This document shows positions 17,235 to 27,685 of a stretch of 64,000 nucleotides of DNA, piece after piece (positions within the stretch are counted from its first letter, which is position 1; each line of letters begins with the position of its first letter). The DNA is from Paracoccaceae bacterium. GTDB lineage: Bacteria; Pseudomonadota; Alphaproteobacteria; Rhodobacterales; Rhodobacteraceae. The notes beneath the pieces are model-generated. The model worked only from the letters and a program-made list of their open reading frames with translations, did no database searches and was not told where the DNA came from. The stretch is from contig JAKITO010000004.1 of NCBI GenBank assembly GCA_021648025.1, positions 104,043 to 168,042 of the forward strand, given 5' to 3'. The position numbers and the translations under genes are program-made.

Positions 17235-19022
17235 ATGACGGATAATAAACCAATTCTGAGGTCACAAAGATGGTTCTCGAACCCTGACGACCAGGAAATG
17301 ACCGCGCTTTATCTTGAGCGATACCTGAATTACGGCCTGACCCGGGAAGAACTGCAATCGGGCAAGCCGATCATCGGCATTGCCCAGACCGGTTCGGATC
17401 TTAGCCCCTGTAACCGTCACCATGTCGAACTGACCAAGCGGGTGCGCGACGGCATCATTTCGAACGGCGGCACGGTGATCGAAATCCCGGTGCATCCGAT
17501 ACAAGAAACAGGCAAGCGGCCGACGGCGATGCTGGACCGTAATCTGGCCTATCTTTCTTTGGTGGAAACGCTGTTTGGCTACCCGATCGACGGGGTTGTG
17601 CTGAATATCGGCTGTGACAAGACCACGCCGGCGCTGTTGATGGCGGCGGCCACGGTGAACATTCCGGCCATCGCCCTTTCGGTCGGGCCGATGCTGAACG
17701 GCTGGTTCAAGGGCGAACGCACGGGTTCGGGCACAATCGTCTGGAAGGCGCGCGAAATGCGCGCGGCCGGCGATATCGACGATGAGGGGTTCATGGAACT
17801 GGTCACCTCGTCGGCCACATCTGTGGGGTATTGCAACACCATGGGCACGGCCACGACCATGAATTCACTGGCCGAAGCATTGGGCATGCAACTGCCGGGT
17901 TCCGCGGCAATTCCGGCCGCTTACCGCCAGCGCGGCCAGATCAGCTATGAAACCGGCAAGCGGATTGTCGACATGGTGCACGAAGACCTGAAACCATCCG
18001 ACATCATGACCCGTGCGGCGTTTGAAAACGCCATTGTGGTCAATTCTGCCATCGGCGGGTCGACCAACGCGCCGATCCATATGAACGCCATTGCCCGGCA
18101 CCTGAATGTGCCTCTGGACAATGACGACTGGCAGCAACTGGGCCATAAGGTGCCATTGCTGGTCAACCTTCAGCCAGCGGGCGAATATCTGGGCGAGGAT
18201 TATTTTCACGCAGGCGGTGTGCCTGCGGTGGTGGGTGAATTGATGCGGGCCGGGTTGCTGCCCAACCCCGATACGATGACCGTCAATGGTCGCACCCTGA
18301 GCGAGAATTGCAGCGACAAACACTCTGAATTCGATGATGTGATCCGCACCACCCGGACTGCATTGACGCAAGAAGCCGGGTTCATGAACCTTAGCGGCAA
18401 CCTGTTCGATTCAGCCATTCTGAAAACCAGTGGCATCACGGATGAATTTCGCGACCGCTATCTGTCAAACCCCGACGACCCCAACGCCTTTGAAGGGCGC
18501 GCCATGGTGTTCGAGGGGCCGGAAGATTTCCACAAACGCATTGATGACCCCGCCCTTGGCATCGACGAATATTGCATTCTGATCATGCGCGGTGTCGGGC
18601 CTATCGGCTATCCGGGCGGGGCCGAAGTGGTCAATATGCGCCCGCCTGCGTACCTGTTGAAAAAGGGCATCCACGCCATGCCTTGTGTCGGTGACGGACG
18701 GCAATCGGGCACCTCGGGGTCGCCCTCGATCCTGAATGCCTCGCCCGAGGCGGCGGATGGTGGCGGACTGGGACTGGTCAAAACCGGCGACCTTATCCGC
18801 ATTGACCTGAACACATGCACCGCCAATATGCAGGTTGACGACGCAGAACTGGCCAAACGCCGCGCCGCCCTGCCTGCGGATGCCTTTACCCCACCAAGCC
18901 AGTCGCCCTGGCAGGCGATCTTTCGCGAAAAAGTCAGGCCGTTTTCCGAAGGCATGGTACTGGAAGGTGCAGATGAATTTCAGGACATCGCGCATAAATC
19001 GTTCCCCCGTGACAACCACTAA
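17235..19022 (+). CDS. IlvD/Edd-family sugar-acid dehydratase
   Basis: 595-residue dehydratase with an iron-sulfur cluster, closest in pattern to L-arabinonate/D-xylonate dehydratases, which convert an aldonate to its 2-keto-3-deoxy form. Cluster-ligand positions are visible as [22 protein letters not shown] and [14 protein letters not shown], and the catalytic region as [15 protein letters not shown] with [16 protein letters not shown] prefer ATG 17235 to 17229 because AAGGGAG then sits 7 bases upstream. The gene lies between the SDR and the hydroxyacid dehydrogenase, supporting a sugar-acid degradation route; the exact substrate is not readable. Confidence 0.9.
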   Translation: MTDNKPILRSQRWFSNPDDQEMTALYLERYLNYGLTREELQSGKPIIGIAQTGSDLSPCNRHHVELTKRVRDGIISNGGTVIEIPVHPIQETGKRPTAMLDRNLAYLSLVETLFGYPIDGVVLNIGCDKTTPALLMAAATVNIPAIALSVGPMLNGWFKGERTGSGTIVWKAREMRAAGDIDDEGFMELVTSSATSVGYCNTMGTATTMNSLAEALGMQLPGSAAIPAAYRQRGQISYETGKRIVDMVHEDLKPSDIMTRAAFENAIVVNSAIGGSTNAPIHMNAIARHLNVPLDNDDWQQLGHKVPLLVNLQPAGEYLGEDYFHAGGVPAVVGELMRAGLLPNPDTMTVNGRTLSENCSDKHSEFDDVIRTTRTALTQEAGFMNLSGNLFDSAILKTSGITDEFRDRYLSNPDDPNAFEGRAMVFEGPEDFHKRIDDPALGIDEYCILIMRGVGPIGYPGGAEVVNMRPPAYLLKKGIHAMPCVGDGRQSGTSGSPSILNASPEAADGGGLGLVKTGDLIRIDLNTCTANMQVDDAELAKRRAALPADAFTPPSQSPWQAIFREKVRPFSEGMVLEGADEFQDIAHKSFPRDNH

Positions 19023-19047
19023 CCTGTGACAACCATGAGGTGCGCGT

Positions 19048-20001
19048 ATGAAACCTGACATCCTGCTGATTGGCGATGCAACCCCGCGGATGATTGACCG
19101 TCTGAGCGGTGAATTCACCCTGCATACCTCGTCCGGGCCGGACGATCTGGCGGAATTGTTGCAACGGATCGGCCCGATCCTTCAAGGTGTGATGTCCAAC
19201 GGTCACGGCGGCGTTGCGGCCGGGGTGATGGATGCCATGCCCACCCTCAAAATCATCTCGGGCTACGGCGTCGGGTATGACACCATCGACGTGAACGCGG
19301 CCTTGCAGCGCAGCATCACAGTCACCCATACGCCCGGCGTTCTGAACGACGAAGTCGCCAATACCGCGATCATGTTATGGCTGGCTGTGTCGCGCCGGGT
19401 GATCGGCGCTGATGCGTACATCCGGGCCGGGCGATGGCCGCGTGAGGGGTTTTATCCGCTGACCCGTTCGGTTCAGGGGAAACGGGTGGGTATCCTTGGG
19501 CTGGGCCGGATCGGCCAGGCCATTGCGGATCGGCTGGCGGTGTTTGACGCAGAAATCCTGTATCATGCGCGCTCGGAAAAAGACGTGGAATATCGTTATT
19601 ATGGCGACTTGACCGAGATGGCCCGGAACTGCGACGTGCTGATTTGCATCACCCCGGGCGGGGCGGGCACCCACCATATCGTCAGCGCCCGGGTAATCGA
19701 CGCGTTGGGATCAGAGGGCATTCTGATCAATGTATCGCGCGGGTCCGTGGTGGACGAACCAGCAATGATCGCGGCGCTTCAGGCTGGCCGCCTTGGCGGC
19801 GCTGGCCTGGATGTGTTCGAGGATGAACCAAACGTGCCTGAAGCGCTGATTGGCATGGACAACGTGGTGCTTCAACCGCATGTGGGCAGCGGCACGGTCG
19901 AGACAAGGCAGGCCATGGGTGACCTGACCTGCGACAACCTGATCCGCTATTTCAAAGACGGCAAAGCCCTGACACCGGTGCCGGAATGCGCGCATTTGTG
20001 A
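19048..20001 (+). CDS. D-2-hydroxyacid dehydrogenase (glyoxylate/hydroxypyruvate reductase-like)
   Basis: 317-residue NAD(P)H-dependent enzyme that reduces 2-ketoacids such as glyoxylate or hydroxypyruvate. Features: GYGVGYDTIDVNAA, the Rossmann motif VGILGLGRIGQAIADRL, catalytic Arg in INVSRGSVVDEPAMIAAL, Glu in DVFEDEPNVPEAL and His in LQPHVGSGTVETR. It begins 25 bases after the dehydratase. In the presumed pathway it could process the two-carbon product after cleavage; the cleavage enzyme itself is not in the window. Confidence 0.88.
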   Translation: MKPDILLIGDATPRMIDRLSGEFTLHTSSGPDDLAELLQRIGPILQGVMSNGHGGVAAGVMDAMPTLKIISGYGVGYDTIDVNAALQRSITVTHTPGVLNDEVANTAIMLWLAVSRRVIGADAYIRAGRWPREGFYPLTRSVQGKRVGILGLGRIGQAIADRLAVFDAEILYHARSEKDVEYRYYGDLTEMARNCDVLICITPGGAGTHHIVSARVIDALGSEGILINVSRGSVVDEPAMIAALQAGRLGGAGLDVFEDEPNVPEALIGMDNVVLQPHVGSGTVETRQAMGDLTCDNLIRYFKDGKALTPVPECAHL

Positions 20002-20042
20002 CGCGGTGGTCACACCGTACAACGGTGCGCAAATTGCCCACC

Positions 20043-22187
20043 CTACGTCCCGGTGGCATCCCCCTGTGCGGCCCGGATCAGTCCCAGGATATCCTCGGCT
20101 GCCTGCGGAATATTCGTGCCCGGACCAAAGATCGCCTTGACGCCGTTGTCATACAGGAACTGGTAATCCTGCTGTGGAATCACCCCGCCGCAGATAACGA
20201 TGATATCGTCGGCCTCGGCCTGTTTCAGCGCTTGCACCAATTGCGGCGCAAGGGTCTTGTGCCCTGCCGCCTGCGACGAAATGCCGATCACATGCACGTC
20301 ATTGTCAATCGCGTCCTGTGCGGCCTCGGCAGGGGTCTGAAACAACGGGCCAACGTCGACGTCAAAGCCGATATCGGCAAATGCCGTGGCAATCACCTTG
20401 GCGCCGCGATCATGCCCGTCCTGCCCCATCTTGACCACCAGCATGCGCGGCCTGCGCCCTTCATCCCTGGCAAAATCCTCGACCGATTTCTGAATGGCCG
20501 CAAACCCTTCGTCACCCGCATAGGCCGCGCCATATACCCCGGCCAGGGTTTTGACCTCGGCCCGGTGCCGCCCGAATTCTTTCTCTAACGCCATGCTGAT
20601 CTCTCCCACTGTGGCCCGCGCCCTTGCGGCCTCAATTGCACCCTCTAACAGGTTGCCGTCCGATCCCGCCAAGCGCGTCAGCTCTTCAAGCGCCTGAAGA
20701 CAGGCGCTTTCATCGCGGGTCGCACGAATGTTAGCCAGCCGGGCCACCTGGGCTGCGCGCACCGCATCATTGTCAATGTCCAGAATGTCGATCGCATCCT
20801 CACTCTCAAGCCGGTATTTGTTGACCCCGACAATCACCTCATCGCCCCGGTCAATCTGTGCCTGCCGTGTGGCCGCGGTTTCTTCGATCCGCAGCTTGGG
20901 CATACCTGAGGCCACCGCCTTGGTCATGCCGCCGATTTCTTCGACTTCTTCGATCAGTTTCCAGGCTGCTTCGGCCAGATCATGGGTGAGCTTTTCCACG
21001 TAATACGACCCCGCCAACGGATCGACCACATTGGTCACCCCCGTCTCTTCCTGCAAGATCAACTGGGTATTGCGGGCAATCCGCGCACTAAAATCCGTGG
21101 GCAAGGCAATCGCTTCGTCCAGTGCATTTGTGTGCAAGGATTGCGTGCCCCCAAGGGCCGCCGCCATCGCCTCGTAGGCGGTGCGCACCACGTTGTTATA
21201 CGGGTCCTGTTCCTGCAAACTCACGCCAGACGTCTGGCAATGGGTGCGCAACATCGAAGACTTGGGGTTCTTCGGTTCAAACTCGGCCATGATCCGATGC
21301 CACAACAACCGCGCAGCGCGCAATTTTGCCACTTCCATGAAGAAATTCATGCCGATGCCAAAGAAAAACGACAACCGCCCGGCAAACGCGTCCACATCCA
21401 TGCCCCGCGCCAAAGCCGCACGGACATATTCGCGCCCATCGGCCAGGGTATAGGCCAGTTCCTGAACCAAATTGGCCCCGGCCTCTTGCATATGATAGCC
21501 CGAGATCGAGATGGAATTGAATTTTGGCATCTTGGCCGAGGTGAACTCGATGATGTCAGCAACAATCCGCATCGACGGTTCAGGCGGGTAAATATAGGTG
21601 TTACGCACCATGAATTCCTTCAGAACGTCGTTCTGAATGGTGCCGGACAACTGCGCCATGTCATGACCCTGTTCCTGCCCGGCCACGATAAAGGCGGCCA
21701 GAACCGGAATGACCGCGCCGTTCATCGTCATCGACACCGAAATCTTGTCCAGCGGGATCTGGTCAAACAGGATTTTCATGTCCTCAACCGAATCAATCGC
21801 CACCCCGGCCTTGCCCACATCGCCAACCACACGCGGATGATCACTGTCATAGCCGCGGTGCGTGGCCAGATCAAACGCCACGGAAACGCCCTGCTGACCC
21901 GCCGCCAACCCGCGCCGGTAAAACGCATTGCTTTCCTCAGCCGTGGAAAATCCGGCATATTGACGGATCGTCCAGGGACGCCCCGGATACATCGTTGCCT
22001 TGACACCGCGGGTATAAGGTGCGGCACCGGGAATCGACCCCAGATGTTCCACCCCATCCAGATCATCCTGCGTATACAGTGGCTTGACCGGGATACCTTC
22101 AAGCGTGTTCCAGGTCAGATCGTCCAATGGCCGCCCGCGCAGCTCTTTCTCAGCGAGCGCGCGCCACGTACCTTTCTTGTCGGTCAT
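20043..22187 (-). CDS. mcmA: Methylmalonyl-CoA mutase, single-chain
   Basis: 714-residue adenosylcobalamin enzyme that converts (R)-methylmalonyl-CoA to succinyl-CoA, the last step of propionate assimilation. The catalytic barrel contains [23 protein letters not shown] and [17 protein letters not shown]; the C-terminal cobalamin domain has [11 protein letters not shown] with the cobalt-ligand histidine at about residue 592, then [12 protein letters not shown] and [12 protein letters not shown]. Full-length homodimer type. The preceding gene overlaps its start by 38 bases. It belongs with pccA and pccB on the same strand; all three are expected PccR targets or partners. Confidence 0.97.
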   Translation of the reverse strand: MTDKKGTWRALAEKELRGRPLDDLTWNTLEGIPVKPLYTQDDLDGVEHLGSIPGAAPYTRGVKATMYPGRPWTIRQYAGFSTAEESNAFYRRGLAAGQQGVSVAFDLATHRGYDSDHPRVVGDVGKAGVAIDSVEDMKILFDQIPLDKISVSMTMNGAVIPVLAAFIVAGQEQGHDMAQLSGTIQNDVLKEFMVRNTYIYPPEPSMRIVADIIEFTSAKMPKFNSISISGYHMQEAGANLVQELAYTLADGREYVRAALARGMDVDAFAGRLSFFFGIGMNFFMEVAKLRAARLLWHRIMAEFEPKNPKSSMLRTHCQTSGVSLQEQDPYNNVVRTAYEAMAAALGGTQSLHTNALDEAIALPTDFSARIARNTQLILQEETGVTNVVDPLAGSYYVEKLTHDLAEAAWKLIEEVEEIGGMTKAVASGMPKLRIEETAATRQAQIDRGDEVIVGVNKYRLESEDAIDILDIDNDAVRAAQVARLANIRATRDESACLQALEELTRLAGSDGNLLEGAIEAARARATVGEISMALEKEFGRHRAEVKTLAGVYGAAYAGDEGFAAIQKSVEDFARDEGRRPRMLVVKMGQDGHDRGAKVIATAFADIGFDVDVGPLFQTPAEAAQDAIDNDVHVIGISSQAAGHKTLAPQLVQALKQAEADDIIVICGGVIPQQDYQFLYDNGVKAIFGPGTNIPQAAEDILGLIRAAQGDATGT

Positions 22188-23115
22188 GTGTTCTTCCTCT
22201 TGTCATGTCAGACGGTTCATTCGGCGGCAGGCTTGTGCCCGCTCTTGTCGTCTTGGGTTTTGGTATCTTGTCAGGATCGGGCAACAACCGGGCAAGCCCC
22301 TCGGCGCCGCTGGTCAACCACATCAGATCATCGGCGTAATTCTCGCGCAGGGCGGCGACCTGTTCCGCAGCAAACGGCATCCAGCGCCCATCGCCTTCGG
22401 GCAGGTCCCAATCTTCGTTCAACTCGATCGCCAAGGCGCGCAACGCAGGCAGGTGCAACGTGGTGTTCAGCCGTTCGCGGGCATGGGTTTTGGGCGCATT
22501 TATCCCGGTAACGCCTGACAATTGCGCCTCGGGGCGGCCGGCAAAAACCTCAAACGGGGCAATCCAGATCGTCGCGCCGGGTATCGCACAGGCCACATCC
22601 GTGATCACATCACGCCAACTGCGCTGGGCGGTCGCCAGCCGGACCAGCGCCGCCTGCCCCGGCATATTGCGCCCGCGCGTCAGACTAAATCCCAGTGCGG
22701 ATGCCCAATAGGTGTCCAGCGAACGGACATTCAGCAGAATATGGCGGATACGCCCGTCAAAAGCCTCGCCATAGCGCGCCATTCGCTCGCCGGCACCACT
22801 GTAAAGCTCGCAAAACCTAAGGTTTTCGCGCACTGATCCCAACAGGTTTTCGTCCGTGACCAAAAGCGAGTTGACCCCAAGCCCGGAACTGCGCGCCAGA
22901 TGCATCCGCACCCGGCCCATCCCGCGCCGTTGCTGATCGCGCCATGCACCGCCGCCAACCTTGGGGACAATGCCACGAAACAACCCGTTGCGGGTACGCC
23001 GAGGCCCCCAAAAACCAATCCCCTGCTGGTCAAGCGCATTCACGTTCTGGCGCAGATAATTCTGAAAGCTGGTCGTCGCGCAGCGATGCGCGCCGATATG
23101 CAGGATCACGTCCAT
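22150..23115 (-). CDS. Sulfotransferase-like protein of unknown function
   Basis: 321 residues. The beginning, [24 protein letters not shown], matches the PAPS-binding loop pattern of sulfotransferases (HIGxxKTGTTSLQ), although the usual Lys/Gly positions are changed to Arg/Cys/Ala. The remaining sequence ([23 protein letters not shown]) resembles the rest of this fold. The C-terminus overlaps the mcm start by 38 bases in another frame. In this order it is probably transcribed with mcm, but a link to propionate metabolism is not evident. The ATG at 23115 is chosen because homology starts there. Confidence 0.65.
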   Translation of the reverse strand: MDVILHIGAHRCATTSFQNYLRQNVNALDQQGIGFWGPRRTRNGLFRGIVPKVGGGAWRDQQRRGMGRVRMHLARSSGLGVNSLLVTDENLLGSVRENLRFCELYSGAGERMARYGEAFDGRIRHILLNVRSLDTYWASALGFSLTRGRNMPGQAALVRLATAQRSWRDVITDVACAIPGATIWIAPFEVFAGRPEAQLSGVTGINAPKTHARERLNTTLHLPALRALAIELNEDWDLPEGDGRWMPFAAEQVAALRENYADDLMWLTSGAEGLARLLPDPDKIPKPKTTRAGTSLPPNEPSDMTRGRTHDRQERYVARAR

Positions 23116-23289
23116 AATGGAGCCAATCTTTTGACAGGGGGCCGCCCGGTCCGGCCTTGTCACGGGGATCATGCGCATCTTGGTTCCCAAGCCCTGACAA
23201 TGCGGTTAACGCTAAAATTTTTCGCACCATGCCATTCAGCGGGTGCAATTGCCGCGCGCGTCCCTATATTCGATCCAACAGGAGACCCC

Positions 23290-23766
23290 ATGACCCGCAC
23301 CATCCGTACCTTCGCAATTGTTCTGACATCGCTTTTTCCATTTACTGTTTTGGCGGCCGATCCGGCACAGCCGGCGGAAAGCAGCGTGTTTTCCACCGCA
23401 AACGACGCCACCCTCGACAGTTTCAGATGGGTTGCACGGCCAATAATCGTCTTTGCCGATTCGCCCGATGATCCAAGGCTCCAGCAGCAGATCGACCTGT
23501 TGAAAGATGGCGAAGCAATGTTGGCGGATCGCGATGTGGTGGTGCTGACCGATACTGACCCCGCCGCCAAATCGCCGTTACGCATCAAACTGCGCCCGCG
23601 TGGCTTCCAGATGGTGCTGATCGACAAAGACGGCGGTGTGAAACTGCGCAAACCCTCGCCCTGGACAGTACGCGAGATTACCCGCATCATCGACCAGACG
23701 CCCCTGCGCCTGCGCGAAGTTGAAGAGCGTCGCGAAAAACGTAATGCGCAACCCGCAAACCCCTGA
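23290..23766 (+). CDS. DUF4174 periplasmic protein
   Basis: 158 residues with a clear signal peptide (TIRTFAIVLTSLFPFTVLAAD) and a DUF4174 domain (FRWVARPIIVFADSPDDPRLQQQIDLL, then VVVLTDTDPAAKSPLRIKLRPRGFQMVLIDKDGGVKLR), a thioredoxin-like fold without the CxxC motif. AGGAG lies upstream of the ATG. It stands alone on the plus strand inside a minus-strand block, and ends one base before the neighbouring convergent gene. Function unknown. Confidence 0.85.
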   Translation: MTRTIRTFAIVLTSLFPFTVLAADPAQPAESSVFSTANDATLDSFRWVARPIIVFADSPDDPRLQQQIDLLKDGEAMLADRDVVVLTDTDPAAKSPLRIKLRPRGFQMVLIDKDGGVKLRKPSPWTVREITRIIDQTPLRLREVEERREKRNAQPANP

Positions 23767-23767
23767 C

Positions 23768-24340
23768 TCATCCCACATCCCCCCGGGCATAGAACACCCG
23801 CTTTGACGCCCGTTCAAACAAGGCCAGGGCGTGGTTTTTCGGGTCATACAGCACAATCACATCTTGGCCCTGAAGAGCCAGGGCAAATTCATCCTGCAAC
23901 GCGGGCGTCAAACAATTGCGTCCGCCCAGCCCCGATGTCAGCATACCAAGGCCGATGGTACGATTGGCCAGATCCAGCTGTTTATGCACCTCGCCCGGTG
24001 TCATCCCTTCGAGCCGGAACGCCACCGCCCGGCCTTTGCCGATGAGACGCAGCGCCTGTCCGATGCTGCGCACCTTGCTGATCTCCGATTTGATATTCCG
24101 CCCCTTGGTGTGAAACAGCCCTGCCGTGCATTGCCTTTGCGACTTGAAATACGTCGTGTCGCCCAGCACCACCCAACCCGCCAATTGGCGACGCACAGCC
24201 GCTTCGTCATCAAGAACGCACCCCGAAAGGACCAGTGACAAAAGGCTGGATACCACAACAGCACGCGCCGCCAACCCGATGCCCCTGGATGGCAGGGTCG
24301 CCATCAGTCGCTGGAAGAAAGGCAGGCACCATTGGACCAT
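23768..24340 (-). CDS. Putative lipoprotein, conserved hypothetical
   Basis: 190 residues. A hydrophobic stretch followed by LVLSGC at about residues 35-40 is a likely lipobox, so the mature protein is a membrane-anchored periplasmic lipoprotein. Later motifs AFRLEGMTPGEVHKQLDLANRTIGLGMLTSGLGGRNCLTP are distinctive but not matched to a known function. The frame is open from a TTG at 24352 inside the end of pccA; ATG 24340 is a better start, and MATLPSRG at 24304 is also possible. It directly follows pccA. Confidence 0.65.
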   Translation of the reverse strand: MVQWCLPFFQRLMATLPSRGIGLAARAVVVSSLLSLVLSGCVLDDEAAVRRQLAGWVVLGDTTYFKSQRQCTAGLFHTKGRNIKSEISKVRSIGQALRLIGKGRAVAFRLEGMTPGEVHKQLDLANRTIGLGMLTSGLGGRNCLTPALQDEFALALQGQDVIVLYDPKNHALALFERASKRVFYARGDVG

Positions 24341-24344
24341 CGCC

Positions 24345-26357
24345 CTATTCAAACTCCAATATTACATCATCCACCGCCAGAGAATCCCCGGCAATTGCGT
24401 TGATCTTTGCCACCACGCCCTTTTTCTCGGCCCGCAGGATGTTTTCCATCTTCATCGCCTCAACGGTGCACAATGCCTGACCTTCCTGCACCTCATCCCC
24501 CGCCTCGACGTCCACCTTGACGATCAATCCAGGCATCGGGCACAGCAGGAATTTCGACGTATCAGGCGGCAGTTTTTCCGGCATCAAAGCCGCCAGTTCC
24601 GCCTGGCGCGGCGTGCGCACATGCACTTTCATATCCGCGCCCCGGCTGCGGATGCGAAAGCCACCGCTGATCTTGCCGACCTTCAGCATCAGCATCTCGT
24701 CGTCGACCGTCAGCACCGCCAGTTGATCGCCCGGCGTCCAATCACTGGTGACGCGTATCACCGTGCCATCTTCGAACGATACATTCGAGCCACCCCGGTC
24801 GGCGTCAATGGTCACCGCCATCCCCTGCCCTTGCCCAAGACCGTGAATTGTAACCACCCATTTGGTGCCCACCCGACGTTCATGATTGTCCATCCGGCCA
24901 GACACCCGTGTGCGCCGGATTTCCGCCACCCGGTGCATTGCCGCCGCACTGGCCGCGATTCGGCGCAAAGCGGCATCAGGCAGTTCAACCCCTTGAAAGC
25001 CATCAGGATATTGTTCTTCGATAAAGGCGGTTGTCATGTCGCCTGATATGAACACCGGATGATCCATCACCGCCGACAGGAACGGCAGGTTATGGCCAAT
25101 CCCTTCCATCTCGAATCCGTCCAGAGCGTGGCGCATATGTTCAATCGCCTGCGCCCTTGTCGGTGCCCAGGTACACAGCTTGGCAATCATCGGATCGTAA
25201 TACATCGAAATCTCGCCGCCCTCGAACACCCCGGTATCGTTGCGCACCACATGGCTCTTTTCAGCAATCTCAACTGGCGGGCGGTAGCGGGTCAATCGGC
25301 CAATCGACGGCAAAAACCCACGATACGGATCTTCGGCATAAAGCCGGTTTTCGATCGCCCAGCCGTTCAGCTTCACATCATCCTGCGCGATACTCAGTTC
25401 TTCTCCATTGGCCACTCGCAACATCTGCTCTACCAAATCTACGCCGGTGATCAGTTCGGTCACCGGATGTTCCACCTGTAACCGGGTATTCATTTCCAGA
25501 AAGTAAAAATTGCGTTCCCCATCTACGATGAATTCGACGGTTCCCGCACTGGCATAATCAACCGCCTTGGCCAGCATCACCGCCTGCTCGCCCATGGCGC
25601 GGCGGGTGGTCTCGTCCAGGAACGGGCTTGGCGCCTCTTCCACCACCTTTTGGTTACGCCGCTGGATGGAACATTCCCGTTCGCCCAGGTAAATGCCGTT
25701 GCCGTGGCTGTCGCACAGCACCTGAATTTCGATATGCCGGGGCCGAGTGATGAATTTCTCGATGAATAAACGGTCATCGCCAAAACTGCTGGCAGCTTCG
25801 TTCTTTGAACTTTGAAACCCCTCGCGCGCTTGCGCATCATTCCAGGCCACCCGCATGCCTTTGCCGCCGCCCCCGGCACTGGCCTTGATCATCACCGGAT
25901 AGCCGACCTGATTGGAAATCTTCACCGCCTCGTCAGCATCGCCAATCTCGCCCAGATAACCCGGCACCGTACTGACCCCCGCGTCCTGGGCGATCTTTTT
26001 GCTGGTGATCTTGTCGCCCATCTTTTCAATCGCCCCCACCGGCGGGCCAACAAAGGCCACACCCTCAGTGGCCAAAGCCTGCGCAAACCTGGCGTTCTCG
26101 GACAGGAAACCATAGCCGGGATGCACCGCCTGGGCGCCGGACTGGCGTACTGCGTCCATTACACGCTCGATAACGATGTATGATTGGTTGGCCGGGGATG
26201 GGCCGATATGAATGGCCTCATCCGCCATTTTCACATGCAGCGCCTCGCGGTCCGCGTCGGAATAGATCGCCACGGTTTTGATGCCCATCTTGTGCGCAGT
26301 CTTGATAACCCGGCAGGCGATCTCGCCCCGGTTGGCGATCAGGATTTTAGTGAACAT
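24345..26357 (-). CDS. pccA: Propionyl-CoA carboxylase alpha subunit (biotin carboxylase + BCCP)
   Basis: 670-residue biotin-containing subunit; carboxylates its own biotin with ATP and bicarbonate for transfer to propionyl-CoA by PccB. Domains in order: biotin carboxylase N-terminal (MFTKILIANRGEIACRVI), ATP-grasp with KASAGGGGKGMR and EMNTRLQVEHPVTE, a linker (BT) region, and the biotinyl domain with EAMKMEN, the lysine at residue 636. ATG 26357 is fixed by homology. It lies between pccB and mcm, separated from pccB by several small genes. Confidence 0.97.
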   Translation of the reverse strand: MFTKILIANRGEIACRVIKTAHKMGIKTVAIYSDADREALHVKMADEAIHIGPSPANQSYIVIERVMDAVRQSGAQAVHPGYGFLSENARFAQALATEGVAFVGPPVGAIEKMGDKITSKKIAQDAGVSTVPGYLGEIGDADEAVKISNQVGYPVMIKASAGGGGKGMRVAWNDAQAREGFQSSKNEAASSFGDDRLFIEKFITRPRHIEIQVLCDSHGNGIYLGERECSIQRRNQKVVEEAPSPFLDETTRRAMGEQAVMLAKAVDYASAGTVEFIVDGERNFYFLEMNTRLQVEHPVTELITGVDLVEQMLRVANGEELSIAQDDVKLNGWAIENRLYAEDPYRGFLPSIGRLTRYRPPVEIAEKSHVVRNDTGVFEGGEISMYYDPMIAKLCTWAPTRAQAIEHMRHALDGFEMEGIGHNLPFLSAVMDHPVFISGDMTTAFIEEQYPDGFQGVELPDAALRRIAASAAAMHRVAEIRRTRVSGRMDNHERRVGTKWVVTIHGLGQGQGMAVTIDADRGGSNVSFEDGTVIRVTSDWTPGDQLAVLTVDDEMLMLKVGKISGGFRIRSRGADMKVHVRTPRQAELAALMPEKLPPDTSKFLLCPMPGLIVKVDVEAGDEVQEGQALCTVEAMKMENILRAEKKGVVAKINAIAGDSLAVDDVILEFE

Positions 26358-26492
26358 AATGCGTCCTTCGGATTGAGATGATGGAAAACGCGAAAAACCG
26401 CCCAAGGCCAAACGGCCCGGACGGTTCTTTGCAGATGGTTGTTCGACCTTGCAAAAGGCCGCGCTGTTACAATGTGTGGCCGCGCCTGTGGG

Positions 26493-26699
26493 TTAGTCGC
26501 AGTTGCCCGGGCCTTGCCGACAATAAAGCACATTGGCCGCGGCCCCGGCTGCGGCACCAAGAAGCGGGCTGCCGTTGACAAGGTACGACCCAAGGTATCC
26601 CGCCCCGGCACCGTAAAGCGCCTGTTCTCCGGTGGTGTCGCCACAACCGACAAGACCCGCGCAAAGCGCGATGGCCGTAAATTTTTTGATTTTCTGCAT
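26493..26699 (-). CDS. Small lipoprotein
   Basis: 68 residues from ATG 26699 (a second ATG 9 bases upstream). Signal peptide QKIKKFTAIALCAGLVGCGD with the lipobox LVGC, then a Gly/Ala-rich stretch YGAGAGYLGSYLVNGSPLLGAAAGAAAN reminiscent of glycine-zipper membrane proteins, and two cysteines at the end. Similar short lipoproteins accompany pccA in Roseobacters. Role unknown. Confidence 0.7.
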   Translation of the reverse strand: MQKIKKFTAIALCAGLVGCGDTTGEQALYGAGAGYLGSYLVNGSPLLGAAAGAAANVLYCRQGPGNCD

Positions 26700-26708
26700 C
26701 CTGCCCAT

Positions 26709-27190
26709 CCTTGGTTTTTGCGTCTCCGGGATGGTGGCACAAAGCCTGTAACAGCCCCCCGCCGCAAGCAGGAATTTTCAGAATACGAAAGCTGCGCAAA
26801 ACCTTGCCGATCTGGCAACTTATTGCTTGGAAACAAAAAATCGGACAGACCTGAGCGTGATGCACAGGCCTGCCCGACAAGGGGTAGGGTAGGGATTGGT
26901 AGGTTTGCGAAAACTGTTTGGTCGTATCCACCTTTCGCCTGTACCTTGCTGCACGACTGTTGCCCGCCGGCCAAGTCCGCAGTTTGAGACCCATCAAATT
27001 GAGCAGCATTGCGCCGAAATTCGACCGCCCTTCGCAAGATTACGCTGATCCAGGCCCTTGCCTCAGCCCATATTTGTCTGCAAACATGTCGAAAGGACAC
27101 CACAACCGCCGGCATCAAGCGGCCCGATTGCCCATCAATTTCAGCAACCGCCTTGAATGAAGTGTAAGGCCAGTGAAACGCCAGGCGCAC
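26709..27190. other. 480-base region without a confident gene
   Basis: Between the small lipoprotein and the 117-residue unknown. All three minus frames carry long open stretches but none shows a family signature, start site or coding-like composition. It may contain a promoter or leader for the lipoprotein gene. Nothing else seen. Confidence 0.4.
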
Positions 27191-27544
27191 TTAGCTTTCC
27201 CCCTCGAAGACATCCGGAAAAGCGGCAATTGCGGCGGATTTATCAATGATCAGAAGTGCTTCGTAACTGGCTGGATCAAAGGGATCTTCTGCTGCCACCA
27301 CTTCGCGGCCAAACAACCAGCCCAGTCGCCCGGCATCCAGATTTCCCCGCTCAAACGGTTGGTCGCCAAACTGGGTCCACAAAGCGGCCAAAAACCCCGT
27401 ATCCGCACGTCGGTCGGCCGGTCTGCGATCAGCATAGCGTTCGCGCTGGATGATCGGCGTGACCCCGCGCGGATTGCCGCGACGGATGGTGAATTGGAAA
27501 TCGGTGCCGGGAAGGCGGCCGGGAAAACCGCGATGTTTCAGCAT
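27191..27544 (-). CDS. Hypothetical protein, 117 residues
   Basis: Cytosolic-looking protein without signal peptide or recognised domain, opening MLKHRGFPGRLPGTDFQFTIRRG and ending FDPASYEALLIIDKSAAIAAFPDVFEGES. The frame stays open upstream to 27664 through a block of five MRPYP units encoded by a 15-base tandem repeat, so a longer product is possible; I chose the ATG at 27544 because the repeat part is not protein-like. It lies between pccA and pccB with other small genes. Confidence 0.6.
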   Translation of the reverse strand: MLKHRGFPGRLPGTDFQFTIRRGNPRGVTPIIQRERYADRRPADRRADTGFLAALWTQFGDQPFERGNLDAGRLGWLFGREVVAAEDPFDPASYEALLIIDKSAAIAAFPDVFEGES

Positions 27545-27582
27545 GTTAGCGCACTCCGGCCACAGGTGACTTGGGCGGGGGC

Positions 27583-27650
27583 GCATAGGGTATGGGCGCA
27601 TAGGGTATGGACGCATAGGGTATGGACGCATAGGGTATGGGCGCATAGGG
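27583..27650. repeat. 15-bp tandem repeat, about 4.5 copies
   Basis: Units of GCATAGGGTATGGRC in plus-strand sense; 15 is a multiple of three, so all frames stay open, and on the minus strand the frame of the downstream gene encodes MRPYP repeats. Confidence 0.95.
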
Positions 27651-27651
27651 T

Positions 27652-27682
27652 GGAGGTCGGCCAAAAGGCCGACCTCCTTTTT
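27652..27682. terminator. Perfect 11-bp hairpin next to the tandem repeat
   Basis: GGAGGTCGGCC - AAAA - GGCCGACCTCC followed by TTTTT on the plus strand, i.e. the form of an intrinsic terminator. On the minus strand it lies 4 bases past the stop of the 45-residue lipoprotein gene and could end that transcript, although the U-tract is on the opposite side; there the 5' arm includes an AAGGAGGT Shine-Dalgarno-like sequence. Confidence 0.65.
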
Positions 27683-27685
27683 AGG

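Noticed and set aside
20982..22511. 509-codon plus frame
   Set aside because: Shadow of methylmalonyl-CoA mutase on the opposite strand.
26339..27190. 283-codon minus frame covering the lipoprotein leader
   Set aside because: It overlaps the lipoprotein gene in another frame and shows no recognisable motif.
27583..27650. CRISPR array
   Set aside because: The repeats are directly adjacent 15-base units without spacers.
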